From positions 1-64,000 of the forward strand of contig CAXHCA010000015.1 in assembly GCA_964015035.1 (NCBI GenBank): 64,000 bases of DNA, in the 5' to 3' direction. The position numbers and the translations under genes are program-made. Positions 9,801-17,952 of this stretch are shown here, one piece after another. Source of the stretch: BQJU01 sp964015035. Lineage in GTDB: Bacteria; Bacteroidota; Bacteroidia; Chitinophagales; Saprospiraceae. The notes under the pieces were generated by a model that was not told the origin of the DNA, ran no database searches, and was given only the letters and a program-made list of their open reading frames with translations. Positions within the stretch are counted from its first letter, which is position 1. Every line of letters starts with the position of its first letter.

Positions 9801-10346
9801 CCGTAGTTTATTGAGCGTTTCCCGCTTTCTAATTTTATACTTGGAGATACCCGCGGCCTGCTCAAACATTTTCCGACGAGAATTATCTTTATCGGCCAAG
9901 ATATCATCCACCATGCCCAAGGCAATGATCGCATAGGAATTGGAACCAATGCCCGTATCCAGAAATAAAGAAGTGATATCCTTGAGTCGGCAGGTGACAC
10001 CATTTAATTTATATTCTGAATCTCCGGTACGGTACAACATCCGGGTAATGGTCACCGTGTGGTATTCGGTAGGAAGGAGATTTTTCGTGTTTTCGAAAGT
10101 CAAGGAAACCTGCGCCACACCACTTTGCTTACGCTTTTTGGTTCCATTAAAAATCACACTGGTCATGGTATCCAGGCGCAATTCTTTGCTTTTCTGCTCC
10201 CCTAATACCCAACGTATGGCATCCACAATATTGGATTTACCAGAACCATTCGGGCCAACAATACCGATGACATCGGCATTGAAGTTAATCACCGTTTCGT
10301 TAGCAAAGCTTTTAAAGCCCTTTATTTCCAGACTCTTCAATCTCAT
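6795..10346 (-). CDS. smc: Chromosome segregation ATPase SMC
   Basis: Full-length SMC (1183 aa from the chosen start) that loops and compacts the nucleoid. Walker A GPNGSGKS is at 31-38, followed by the QKSKELR region. Two long coiled coils flank a globular hinge at about 500-660. The ABC signature LSGGEKTLTA is at 1081-1090 and Walker B CIFDEVDAPLDD at about 1106-1117. The frame can start at TTG 10355, but ATG at 10346 gives MRLKSLEIKGFKSF, the usual start of phylum orthologues, so I chose ATG. It is the last gene of the leftward ompA-guaA-lipoprotein-trmH-smc series, 77 nt after the trmH stop. No scpA or scpB is in the window. Confidence 0.95.
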   Translation of the reverse strand: MRLKSLEIKGFKSFANETVINFNADVIGIVGPNGSGKSNIVDAIRWVLGEQKSKELRLDTMTSVIFNGTKKRKQSGVAQVSLTFENTKNLLPTEYHTVTITRMLYRTGDSEYKLNGVTCRLKDITSLFLDTGIGSNSYAIIALGMVDDILADKDNSRRKMFEQAAGISKYKIRKRETLNKLRSTSEDLDRIEDLLYEINNNLSTLEKQAKRAKKYFELKDQYKELSIELATLKISLLKEKHKKLQVQLEQEENRYRGYDVEINQLEAGLEEQRKSNLDKEKALSDRQRELNQLIGQIRGMENDKRMLEQKQEFIIQNQKKLGADIQVARSRISQLKEDIEYYRSELNAEKHVEARLEQELETAEQKLTKIRESHGAIKTELDAVMDQQQKAERALFELEKEKAVNLNQIDNLRQQIERNQLDIQMRMEEVTGLKNKIDTLEKDENAKTKVVEELEKEEEKRLLNIQNAEQELEEINKKMTRVNRELDAKQNEFKLTQSMIENLEGFPESIRFLSASKDWKKETPLLSDILYVKEDYRIAIENYLEPYLNYYVVGNMAEAHQAIQLLSRSQKGKANFFLLDAFQDYQAPMTLLPDTLQAIDLIETDPIYRNLCHYLLENVLITEAEDLKGQIAGDHTILSRSGSFIRRKFSVSGGSVGLFEGKKIGRKKNQEILEKAITKLEREENRLSTSFYDVKSKLERLKAQKTNTEIQQERHQLNQLMQQKVSLLTRLENFESFIKETDEKRENIENNIRQLEQANEKIEQQLIEKLDIVKDIKEQISNTDGSYRQVAEEMSQASSEYNDKNISFIRQQNKVTALQRELAFREKQLEETHAGLGSNATQLEQSDAELKQIQDNIDQLQENLVKQYENRKTRESSLTEAEQHYYQARGGINELEDKLRKINRARQDAQILVNQLKEKFSDVKFEISSIAQRLKIEFSIEINDIVNKTPENPDRDPDELELKVGRVRSRLDNYGEINPMAVEAYDEMKERYETISTQRDDIVEAKESLIQTIKEIEETATTQFLDSFDKARLYFIEVFRSLFTEDDNCDLILLEPDNPLESKIEIVAKPKGKRPQTISQLSGGEKTLTATALLFALYLLKPAPFCIFDEVDAPLDDANIEKFNRIIKKFSKESQFIIVTHNKLTMAAVDTIYGVYMAEQGVSGVSPVDFRDFEHKATFEMSR

Positions 10347-10423
10347 AGCCCGCAAAAATAGAAAAAATAAAGATTACTTCCCCTTTTTACTTTCAAGAAG
10401 CATTTCAAATGCCTCGTCATCGG

Positions 10424-11059
10424 TCAGTCGTTAATTCGATCAATATACTTATTTTGTGCTTTATTCTTGTGCCGCTCCAAGAACTCCTGGTACATGGCTT
10501 CTTGTTCTACCTTTGTGAGTGCATTCCCCTCATATAGCCCCACGTTTTTCCGTTGACGGTAAGCTTCATACACACTGACGGCCACCGCCACTGATACATT
10601 CAAACTTTGGGTCATTCCCATCTGTGGAATTAGAAAGTTGCCATCCGTGTGCTTTAAAACTTCTTCTGACACTCCATCTTTTTCATTGCCAAATAAAAGT
10701 GCAATAGGCTGTGTCAAATCCAGGTCATATAGAGAACGGGCATCTTCACTGAGGTGGGTCGTCAAGATCAAGGGGTATTGCTGGCGGACATGTGCAAAGC
10801 AAGCTTCAATATCGGTATAAAAATGTACATCGACCCATTTACGGGAGCCCGCAGAGGTCCGTTTTCCCAGCGTGATGTTTTTGACATTTAAACCAACTTC
10901 CGAGTAAAGCACAAAGATTTCCCGAATGCCTACCGAATCACAGGAGCGCATGGCGGCACCAATGTTGTGCTGGTCGTGCACATTTTCCAGGATAATGGTC
11001 AAATCTCGCTGCCGATGTTGAATGACTTTTCTGAACCGTGCTTCTCTTTGAGGGTTCAT
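10424..11059 (-). CDS. TrmH/SpoU family RNA 2'-O-methyltransferase
   Basis: At 211 aa this matches TrmH, which uses S-adenosylmethionine to methylate a ribose 2'-OH, classically G18 of tRNA. The three SpoU motifs of the knotted methylase are present: NVHDQHNIGAAMRSCDSVG (about 24-42) with the catalytic Arg, ALLFGNEKDGVSEE (about 133-146), and IPQMGMTQSLNVSVAVAVSVYEA (about 157-179). The extended C-terminal helix is like TrmH rather than the short TrmL. It starts 5 nt after the stop of the lipoprotein gene, so the two are coupled. Exact RNA target is inferred. Confidence 0.85.
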   Translation of the reverse strand: MNPQREARFRKVIQHRQRDLTIILENVHDQHNIGAAMRSCDSVGIREIFVLYSEVGLNVKNITLGKRTSAGSRKWVDVHFYTDIEACFAHVRQQYPLILTTHLSEDARSLYDLDLTQPIALLFGNEKDGVSEEVLKHTDGNFLIPQMGMTQSLNVSVAVAVSVYEAYRQRKNVGLYEGNALTKVEQEAMYQEFLERHKNKAQNKYIDRIND

Positions 11060-11064
11060 ACCGT

Positions 11065-12546
11065 CTAGTTGTCCACCTGAAATTGGTAATCCTGGAATTT
11101 TACAATATTGACGTATTTGTTTTCAAACTTCTGAATGGGCCCAAATTCCACACCGGTGGTCGTTGGCGCAACAACCCGCTCAAAATCAAACCGAGTCAAT
11201 AACATACTCTGCGGATCCTTTTCCATGGAGTACTGAAATTTTGTACCATACTTATTGAGCATTCTGCCAAAGTACAAAACAACGTCATACCCCAAATAAG
11301 CCTCTTCGGTAGGCGTTGCACCAAAGCGATCGTAAAATTGCCGCTGGAACAACTGGATTTGAGGAGAAAGTGGATCGACAAAACTGCTGGTACTAATTCT
11401 GACATTCAACTTTTCGTAGTAAGAATAGTCAATTCTTTCAAATTGCATCCATTGAGGCATCCCATATACATATATCTGATCGGTTGGCTCCTTGGAAGTA
11501 TCAATTTTTCGCAATAGAGAATAGACAAAGGTCTCCGACCAGGAAGGAATGATAAACACCGTGGTATCTCCCAATTCTATAAAGGGCAGGACTTCGATAT
11601 TCTCCAAACTGGCCGTTTCATCAGAAATGATCAATTCTTGAAGACGAGTGGTGTCCATCGACCCGGTTACCTTTTTGTATTCGTTATAAAAGTAAGCCAA
11701 GCGCTCCCGTTCCGGATCTCGTGCACGGCTCACCAGAACAATTTGTTCCGGCCGGAAGTGTTGCAGAGCGTGCCTCATGATTGCCTCACTATGGGTTTGC
11801 AAGGTAGGATTCACCTGAATATAATTGGGATTTTGCCCTACGATGCCCGTTGCCGCACTATGTGGAGAGACCAGAACCTGATCTCTTGTTCTGACTGCAT
11901 CTGCTACTAAACCAACATTTTCGCGACGATAAGGCCCAATGATCAGATTGGCCCTATTTAAGTCGTTATTATTCCGCAACATCCCCGTCATGACGCTTGG
12001 TGAGGCTTTCGTGTCCAATACCGACAAATTGATTTTCACCCCTTCACTACTCAACAAGTCCAGCGCCAATTTTGCCCCACTATAGAAATTGAGTGCCCAT
12101 AAAGAATTCTCGTAAATGGATGGAGCCGTTGGGCTAAACCGGTCCGTCAAGAAGGGTAAGATCAGAGAAATGTTGTAAGAGGACAAAAACTCCGATCCTA
12201 TATTATCGGTGCGGATGACATCGGTTGGGTTTCCACTCCCCCCCAAGTCTACACCATCCGAGGTGATCGGTGGGTAGCTACTCGTTGGAATTTCCTTCCA
12301 GACGATGGTATCCATTTTTTCAGAAGGGGTAGTATCCTCTATAATGACATAAGTGCCCGTTTCGGGATCAAAGACTTTCCTTCCGGAAATTGGATCGAGA
12401 GTCTCTCCAATTTCTGTCACATCCTTGTCCCCTTGTGCTTTGCGAAACAATTCGCAGGAACTCAAAGAACACACGCAGATCACCAATAAAAGTGTTAGAC
12501 TTTTATTCCCATTCAATGGTTGCAGGAGGTTTTGTACTGATATCAT
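11065..12546 (-). CDS. Lipoprotein with type 1 periplasmic-binding fold (branched-chain amino acid binding-like)
   Basis: From ATG 12546 the protein has 493 aa, with a lipobox LSSC whose Cys is residue 31. The body from about residue 120 (NISLILPFLTDRF, then FYSGAKLALDLL) resembles the Peripla_BP_6 / PBP1 ligand-binding fold, with IIGPYRRENVGLVADAV and VLVSPHSAATG as the usual nucleotide-fold edges. No ABC permease is nearby, so in this phylum it is more likely an envelope-associated sensor or LppC-like factor than a transport protein. The frame is open upstream inside guaA; ATG 12546 overlaps guaA by 44 nt, and a TTG at 12516 would give a shorter signal peptide (MNGNKSLTLLL) with only 14 nt overlap. 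Either start is possible. Confidence 0.75.
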   Translation of the reverse strand: MISVQNLLQPLNGNKSLTLLLVICVCSLSSCELFRKAQGDKDVTEIGETLDPISGRKVFDPETGTYVIIEDTTPSEKMDTIVWKEIPTSSYPPITSDGVDLGGSGNPTDVIRTDNIGSEFLSSYNISLILPFLTDRFSPTAPSIYENSLWALNFYSGAKLALDLLSSEGVKINLSVLDTKASPSVMTGMLRNNNDLNRANLIIGPYRRENVGLVADAVRTRDQVLVSPHSAATGIVGQNPNYIQVNPTLQTHSEAIMRHALQHFRPEQIVLVSRARDPERERLAYFYNEYKKVTGSMDTTRLQELIISDETASLENIEVLPFIELGDTTVFIIPSWSETFVYSLLRKIDTSKEPTDQIYVYGMPQWMQFERIDYSYYEKLNVRISTSSFVDPLSPQIQLFQRQFYDRFGATPTEEAYLGYDVVLYFGRMLNKYGTKFQYSMEKDPQSMLLTRFDFERVVAPTTTGVEFGPIQKFENKYVNIVKFQDYQFQVDN

Positions 12547-14044
12547 AGACGACACGATTGATTCCTTTAACGTTATTGATAATTTCGCTGGACACAGTGG
12601 CCAGGAATTCATGAGGAAGCCTACTCCATTCTGCTGTCATCCCATCTTTTGAGTTAACCGCCCGCAGGGCTACAGTTTGTTCGTAGGTTCGTTCATCTCC
12701 CATTACTCCCACCGATTGAACCGGCAAAAGTATGGTTCCGGCCTGCCAGACCTCATCGTAAAGATCGAATTTTTTTAGATTCTTTATAAATATCGCGTCG
12801 GCCTCTTGCAATAAAGCGACCTTTTCGGGGGTAATATCCCCTAAAATACGGATTCCCAGCCCTGGTCCTGGGAAGGGATGCCTGCTCAAAATAGCTTTTG
12901 GCAAGCCCAACTCACGGCCAACTTTCCGGACTTCGTCTTTAAATAAGCTCCGCAGCGGCTCTATAATTTTCAATTTCAAAATATCGGGCAAACCACCCAC
13001 ATTGTGGTGTGATTTAATCGTCACGGATGGCCCGTGCACAGAAACGGATTCGATCACATCCGGATAAATGGTACCTTGACCCAAATAGGTAATGCCATCC
13101 AATTTGCTCGCCTCCTCTTCAAATACTTCGATAAACATGCCGCCGATAGCTTTGCGCTTTTCTTCTGGATCGGTCAATCCGGCCAAAGCTTTATAAAAAC
13201 GATCTTTAGCGTCAATGCCAACCACGTTTAAACCCTGTCCTTTATAAGATTCCAAGACCTCCTCGTATTCGTCTTTGCGCAATAATCCGTTATCAACAAA
13301 AAAGCAAATCAATCGGTCGCCAATAGCACGCTGCAACAAAGTAGCAGCTACTGAGGAATCTACACCTCCGGATAAGCCCATCAAGACTTTTTCTCCCTCT
13401 AAGTGGTTCCGCAGCTCATTCACAGAATCTTCCACAAAATGTACAGGAGTCCAATCACCATGACAGCCAGCGATATTGACCAGAAAATTGTGTAAAATCT
13501 TTTTTCCTTCCAGGGAATGGGTTACTTCCGGGTGAAACTGAATACAATAGACAGGGGCCTTGAATTGCCCATCTGAGGCTTTAAAAGCGGCCACATCAAT
13601 GCTATCAGTACCTGCCAATAGTTCAAATCCCGGAGGGATCTCCATAATGGTATCTCCGTGAGACATCCACACCTGAGTATTGGCACTTAGATCTTCCAAA
13701 AAGGGATCTTCCTTAAATTTACGGCTCAGGCTGGCCTTTCCATATTCCCTTTTATTAGATCGTTGCACTTTACCGCCCAACTTATGTGCAATGTACTGTG
13801 CCCCATAACAAATTCCCAAAACCGGACGATGCCCAATCAACTGATCAAGGTCCACCTGAAGGGCCTTTTCATCAGTCACAGAAAAAGGACTACCCGATAG
13901 GATAATGGCCTTAACGGAATCGTCCAGTTCCGGAATTTTATTGTAAGGTACAATCTCACTGTAAATATTGAGTTCACGAACTCTTCTCGCAATCAACTGT
14001 GTATACTGCGATCCAAAATCTAGAATCAAAATTTTCTCATTCAT
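12503..14044 (-). CDS. guaA: GMP synthase (glutamine-hydrolysing)
   Basis: Converts XMP to GMP with ATP and glutamine, the last step of guanine nucleotide synthesis. The 513-aa chain has the class I amidotransferase triad C79 (GICYGAQ), H171 and E173 (QFHPEV), the ATP-pyrophosphatase loop SGGVDS (225-230), and the C-terminal dimerisation domain ending TKPPATIEWE. The open frame reaches a TTG at 14077, but ATG 14044 gives MNEKILILDFGSQY, the family's normal start. It follows ompA by 38 nt and its end overlaps the lipoprotein gene. Confidence 0.96.
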   Translation of the reverse strand: MNEKILILDFGSQYTQLIARRVRELNIYSEIVPYNKIPELDDSVKAIILSGSPFSVTDEKALQVDLDQLIGHRPVLGICYGAQYIAHKLGGKVQRSNKREYGKASLSRKFKEDPFLEDLSANTQVWMSHGDTIMEIPPGFELLAGTDSIDVAAFKASDGQFKAPVYCIQFHPEVTHSLEGKKILHNFLVNIAGCHGDWTPVHFVEDSVNELRNHLEGEKVLMGLSGGVDSSVAATLLQRAIGDRLICFFVDNGLLRKDEYEEVLESYKGQGLNVVGIDAKDRFYKALAGLTDPEEKRKAIGGMFIEVFEEEASKLDGITYLGQGTIYPDVIESVSVHGPSVTIKSHHNVGGLPDILKLKIIEPLRSLFKDEVRKVGRELGLPKAILSRHPFPGPGLGIRILGDITPEKVALLQEADAIFIKNLKKFDLYDEVWQAGTILLPVQSVGVMGDERTYEQTVALRAVNSKDGMTAEWSRLPHEFLATVSSEIINNVKGINRVVYDISTKPPATIEWE

Positions 14045-14082
14045 GGGGCAAAGATATACTTTGGCCGCAATAATCAAGGTTT

Positions 14083-15510
14083 TTAATCGAGATAAACATC
14101 AAACTCTACCCGACGATTTTTCTCCCGGCCATCTTTATAACGGTTATCCGCAATAGGTTGACTTTCGCCATAACCCACATAACTCAATCTAGAACTGCTA
14201 ATGCCTTTGGAAACGAGATAATCGTAACAAGCCTTCGCCCGCTTTTCAGAAAGCGATTGATTCGCCGTAGAACTGCCAATACTATCGGTATGTCCACTTA
14301 CTTTGAGCTTATAAGAAGGATACCGCTGCAGAATATCTACAATTTGATCCAAAACGGTGAAAGATTCCGATAGAAGAGTAGCCTGAGCGGTCTCAAAATT
14401 AACAGCTTGCACTGCAAACTCTAGGGTCTCCTTGTCTTTCTCCTCAAGTTCCGGACAACCATTGTTATTGGTGGGGCCAACCTCATTGGGGCACTTATCG
14501 TCAGCATCGGCTACACCATCTCCATCCGCGTCCGGACAACCTCGTCCAGAAATGGTACCTGCTACATTTGGACATAAATCCTCTTTGTCGGCAATGCCAT
14601 CTGCATCACTATCAGGACAACCACGAGTGGCGACCGTTCCTGCCTCATTGGGACAGTCGTCATCGGCATCAGCCACCCCATCACTATCCGCGTCCAGGAT
14701 TGGACAGCCATTATTAGTTGCCGGTCCGGCTTCCGTTGGACATTGATCGTCTTTATCAATCAAGCCATCTTCGTCCGCATCGGGGCAACCTCTAAGCGCA
14801 GCAGAACCGGGCGCATTGGGGCATTCATCTTCTCCATCGGCAATACCATCATCATCGGCATCCGGGCAACCATTCAATGACAGAACCCCAGCCAGGTCTG
14901 GGCAAAGGTCTTCTGTATCACTCACACCATCGCCATCCCTGTCCGAAACAGGTGGTTGTTTTGGCTCACTTTCCCCTTCGCCGAGCAATACCAATAACCC
15001 AACGCCAACCTGAAAATTATCTCTCAAGTCGCTAAAGCCAATCCGATACTCTGTTTTGGTGGACAGATAGGTGTGGTGTCCGAGTCGAAAGTTCAATCCT
15101 AATCCCAATGGAGCTGCAAAATCCATCTCTTCTAATCCCTCCAGGATGCCACCAGCACCTGCGTAGAGATAGGGGTAAATGAAGCTTTGTTCCTTAAACA
15201 ACTTTAATTGAAGTAAAACATCAAGGCTAAACATGCCTTCGGAGTTAATCCCTCCTTTTTCGTCAGTTGGCAGGTCTGCTTTATTTATCCGGAAAGGGAC
15301 GGCCAGATTCAAGGCATTATTCAAATGGCGCACATATTCAATCTCCATTCCCGAGGTAAATTGATCCGTGTCAAATTTGTTGGTGATGGGCAATTGGTAA
15401 TTATAAAACTGTGCTCGAACGCCTATACCGTCCTTGGCCCCGGAATACTGTCCGAAACTCAATTGCACAATCATTAAAATGATGATGGGTACTAATAAAA
15501 GTTGTTTCAT
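14083..15510 (-). CDS. OmpA-family outer-membrane protein with six thrombospondin type 3 repeats
   Basis: The 475-aa protein has a signal peptide (about 1-20), an N-terminal beta-barrel of about 160 residues, six calcium-binding type 3 repeats at 190-353 (motif DADxDGxxDxxDxCPNxAG..xxGCP), and a C-terminal OmpA domain (about 365-475) with the peptidoglycan-binding pattern GHTDSIGSSTANQSLSEKRA. It should anchor the outer membrane to the cell wall, with the repeats acting as a calcium-stiffened stalk. It is the first gene before guaA with a 38-nt gap. I see no convincing promoter in the 60 nt ahead of it. Confidence 0.9.
   Translation of the reverse strand: MKQLLLVPIIILMIVQLSFGQYSGAKDGIGVRAQFYNYQLPITNKFDTDQFTSGMEIEYVRHLNNALNLAVPFRINKADLPTDEKGGINSEGMFSLDVLLQLKLFKEQSFIYPYLYAGAGGILEGLEEMDFAAPLGLGLNFRLGHHTYLSTKTEYRIGFSDLRDNFQVGVGLLVLLGEGESEPKQPPVSDRDGDGVSDTEDLCPDLAGVLSLNGCPDADDDGIADGEDECPNAPGSAALRGCPDADEDGLIDKDDQCPTEAGPATNNGCPILDADSDGVADADDDCPNEAGTVATRGCPDSDADGIADKEDLCPNVAGTISGRGCPDADGDGVADADDKCPNEVGPTNNNGCPELEEKDKETLEFAVQAVNFETAQATLLSESFTVLDQIVDILQRYPSYKLKVSGHTDSIGSSTANQSLSEKRAKACYDYLVSKGISSSRLSYVGYGESQPIADNRYKDGREKNRRVEFDVYLD
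14452..14943 (-). repeat. Six tandem TSP3 repeats inside the ompA-like gene
   Basis: The stretch encodes residues 190-353: six units of about 23-28 residues, each with an Asp-rich calcium loop (DRDGDGVSD, DADDDGIAD, DADEDGLID, DADSDGVAD, DSDADGIAD, DADGDGVAD) followed by a CP and a GCP, giving two Cys per unit. Unit length alternates slightly, with one extra residue pair in the fourth. DNA copies are diverged, so recent slippage is not evident. Confidence 0.9.
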
Positions 15511-15570
15511 GATTTGTAACTAGTTTAGTAGAGAAAATAGTTTGATAACCGAATGTACTTGTGTCTTGTG

Positions 15571-16587
15571 CTACTCCATTTCCCGTATCCATGCTTTGAT
15601 CAGGTCTAGTCCTTCCTGATGCACCATTTGTCGGCCCAATTCCGGCATCATTTCCCCCGGATTGGTCGACTCCATGCGGTAGACCAGAATTGACGCATTG
15701 GGTGAGCCCGGCACGATGCCATACATCCTGCCGCCCGCTCCTTTACCTGCTGCAATGGGCGCCTTATTAACCCCCCACTGTGCCGGATCATCGGTATAAA
15801 TATCTAAATACATGCCAGAGGTGTTGGCCGGGCCTTCCGGATTATGGCAATGTCCACAATTACTATCGAGGTAGGCTCTGGCCCTATCTGCTAATGTACC
15901 ACTTTTTTCGTCATTCCAATCGGCTAATTGAGGAATTAATTGCTTTTCCGGTTTATCAATTAATATACCCATTGCTGCCCAGGAACTCAATTGGCCTGAA
16001 TGATTCAGTTGGCGTGCAGAGAGACCAATGGGAACCAAGTCCTTACCTTGAGCATGACAGCTTTTACATTGCACCATATTGGGTACCTGATAATTTAAGC
16101 TTTGTTTTTTACCCTGAGTATTTTTCCATTTGATTTGCCGATTGCCTCCCGCTACCTCCAAATAAGCTTCTGTTTGTTCCTCATTCCAAATATAAGGCAA
16201 AGCGGTCCAGCCTTCTTTTCCTTTTTTCAAAACACGAGTTTCCAAAATAAACCGCCCTTTGTCAGGCTTTGATTCCTCTTTGAAGTAATAGAAGGTCTTG
16301 ATCAACTCCGTGCCTTCCGGCAAATCCAAAATGCCTCTTCCCTTGTAAACAATAGTGGTTCCTTCGGGAAGGCGAATCATTCGGGATTTTTGCGCATAAT
16401 CAGAAAAAAGCGGCGCATTAACGTCGTAGGGAATTACGCCGGAGGCTGGAATCAAATCAGCTATATCCCCCTGAAAGAACCCATATTCAGAAAGGGTCAT
16501 TGGATAGGGCGCATCTTGCTGCTCCAAAGCACTTGCCCACAGACCGATGCTCATCAATAATGTCAGTATTCTTACGATCATTTTCAT
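15571..16587 (-). CDS. Diheme c-type cytochrome of the SO_2930 family (TIGR03806-like)
   Basis: This 338-aa secreted protein has a signal peptide (about 1-20), a conserved N-terminal domain with the SO_2930-type segment YDVNAPLFSDYAQKSRMIRLPEG (split here by family memory, about 53-75), and two heme-binding sites CKSCH (174-178) and CGHCH (244-248). Met313 or Met314 is a candidate axial ligand. It probably moves electrons in the periplasm, but no substrate is known for the family. The start codon is 1 nt beyond the stop of the beta-helix gene, so the pair is translationally linked. The two families are known to travel together, sometimes as a fusion. Confidence 0.85.
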   Translation of the reverse strand: MKMIVRILTLLMSIGLWASALEQQDAPYPMTLSEYGFFQGDIADLIPASGVIPYDVNAPLFSDYAQKSRMIRLPEGTTIVYKGRGILDLPEGTELIKTFYYFKEESKPDKGRFILETRVLKKGKEGWTALPYIWNEEQTEAYLEVAGGNRQIKWKNTQGKKQSLNYQVPNMVQCKSCHAQGKDLVPIGLSARQLNHSGQLSSWAAMGILIDKPEKQLIPQLADWNDEKSGTLADRARAYLDSNCGHCHNPEGPANTSGMYLDIYTDDPAQWGVNKAPIAAGKGAGGRMYGIVPGSPNASILVYRMESTNPGEMMPELGRQMVHQEGLDLIKAWIREME

Positions 16588-16588
16588 C

Positions 16589-17806
16589 CTAATTATTTAA
16601 CAATTTTGCCGGTTCCAAAGCCGCTTGTTTACAGTCAAATCCATCTTTGTCCGTCGTGTAACTTTTCAGGCCTTCGTTGGCATTTAGGTTTAGAAAGGTC
16701 TCATTGGTGTTATTGCTGATACAAATTTGGTGTTCTGGCTTTAAGTGACCATCAGCATTCAAAAATTCCTTTTCTACTATGCCATCATACATGATATTGG
16801 GCACTTTTCTTCCAAATTTCAGAAACAGCCACACCCCCATTTTGTGCTTCCAAGTCGGTTTCATTTTTCCATTATTGCCCTTTTCAAAGAGATTGTCATG
16901 AATGGAAATCCGAGCAGGATAAGGATAATAGGCTTCATCCTCAATGGGTTTTTCCGTAAAGTAATAACTGACAATACCCGTACCAACGGTCTTATTATCA
17001 ATGATTTGGTTTTCAAAAATTTCTATATCACTCGCAGCTAGAATTAGTATACCGGTACCCGGCGCCACTTGTCCTACGGTATTTCCCTTCGGTGCAAAAT
17101 TCTTGTAATTATTGGCCTTTACCAAATTATTAAAAACCCGTACATTTCCTCCTTTCTTTTTAATCAATCCCGGCAGGTCAAAAACCAAAATCCCCCCAGT
17201 ATTTCCCTCTGCAACATTATTATAAACATCCGCCATGGTCGAGTTTTCGATTTCTATACCTGCCACATTGCGATAAGCGCGTGAATTACGCACGATAATT
17301 TGATGGGATTGGCCTACATAAATCCCCGCATCAGAAGCCCCAATAGCTTCACAAGAGTCAATCAATACATTTTCACATTGCACCGGATACAACCCATAAG
17401 CTCCATTATTTTTACTCGCTTTACCCGTCCATTCCGTGCGCACATTCCGAAAGGTAATGCCCTTGGTTCCTTGTACTTTAATGCAATCCCCTTTTGTATC
17501 TTGAATGGTAAAACCCTCCAATACGATATTTTCGCAGTTGGTGATCTTAAGCCCTTCGGCCCCAGTTTCTTGCTTGGCAAATGAAAGTATGGTTTTTTCT
17601 CGGCCGGCCCCCTTGATCGTTACCCCTTTTTTAGCATCCATCAACAGGCTTCCCGGCAAAGTATATTCACCAGGGGGGATAGAAATTACGGCCCCTTCTT
17701 CCGCCAAAATGAATTCCGTTTGGATGCGCTTCTGAAAGTCAACTTGTGCCTGGCTGGTTTTGATGTACCCAACAGTGAGCAAAATCATCAAGAATAATAA
17801 TCTCAT
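16589..17806 (-). CDS. Secreted parallel beta-helix protein (TIGR03805-like), partner of the diheme cytochrome
   Basis: From ATG 17806 the protein has 405 aa with a signal peptide (MRLLFLMILLTVGYIKTSQA) and a long run of right-handed beta-helix turns such as ENIVLEGFTIQDTKGDCIKV, GITFRNVRTEW and DAGIYVGQSHQIIVRNSRAY. The Gly/Asn-rich turns resemble those of carbohydrate-binding or uronate-epimerising helices, but no catalytic motif is visible. A TTG at 17833 would lengthen the N-terminus by nine residues and weaken the signal peptide. It is the first gene of the pair; a TATTTTG at 17831-17837 is a one-base-short match to a -7 element. Function unknown. Confidence 0.82.
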   Translation of the reverse strand: MRLLFLMILLTVGYIKTSQAQVDFQKRIQTEFILAEEGAVISIPPGEYTLPGSLLMDAKKGVTIKGAGREKTILSFAKQETGAEGLKITNCENIVLEGFTIQDTKGDCIKVQGTKGITFRNVRTEWTGKASKNNGAYGLYPVQCENVLIDSCEAIGASDAGIYVGQSHQIIVRNSRAYRNVAGIEIENSTMADVYNNVAEGNTGGILVFDLPGLIKKKGGNVRVFNNLVKANNYKNFAPKGNTVGQVAPGTGILILAASDIEIFENQIIDNKTVGTGIVSYYFTEKPIEDEAYYPYPARISIHDNLFEKGNNGKMKPTWKHKMGVWLFLKFGRKVPNIMYDGIVEKEFLNADGHLKPEHQICISNNTNETFLNLNANEGLKSYTTDKDGFDCKQAALEPAKLLNN

Positions 17807-17952
17807 AAAGTTTAAATTTAATGAAAAGTTCAAAATAGGAACTTTGACTTATTTAATATTTCGATTTTTTGAAAAAAATTCATTTTTTATTTTTTATTTT
17901 TAATCTTTAACCCCAGAATATCAGCTTTTGCAGCACCTAATAAGAATATATT

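Noticed and set aside
7746..10434. Several 60-166 aa frames opposite smc
   Set aside because: They are Leu/Phe/Ser-rich shadows of the coiled-coil gene, with no start signals.
14432..15013. Repetitive open frames opposite the ompA TSP3 region
   Set aside because: They are Ser/Pro-rich antisense readings of the Asp-rich repeats.
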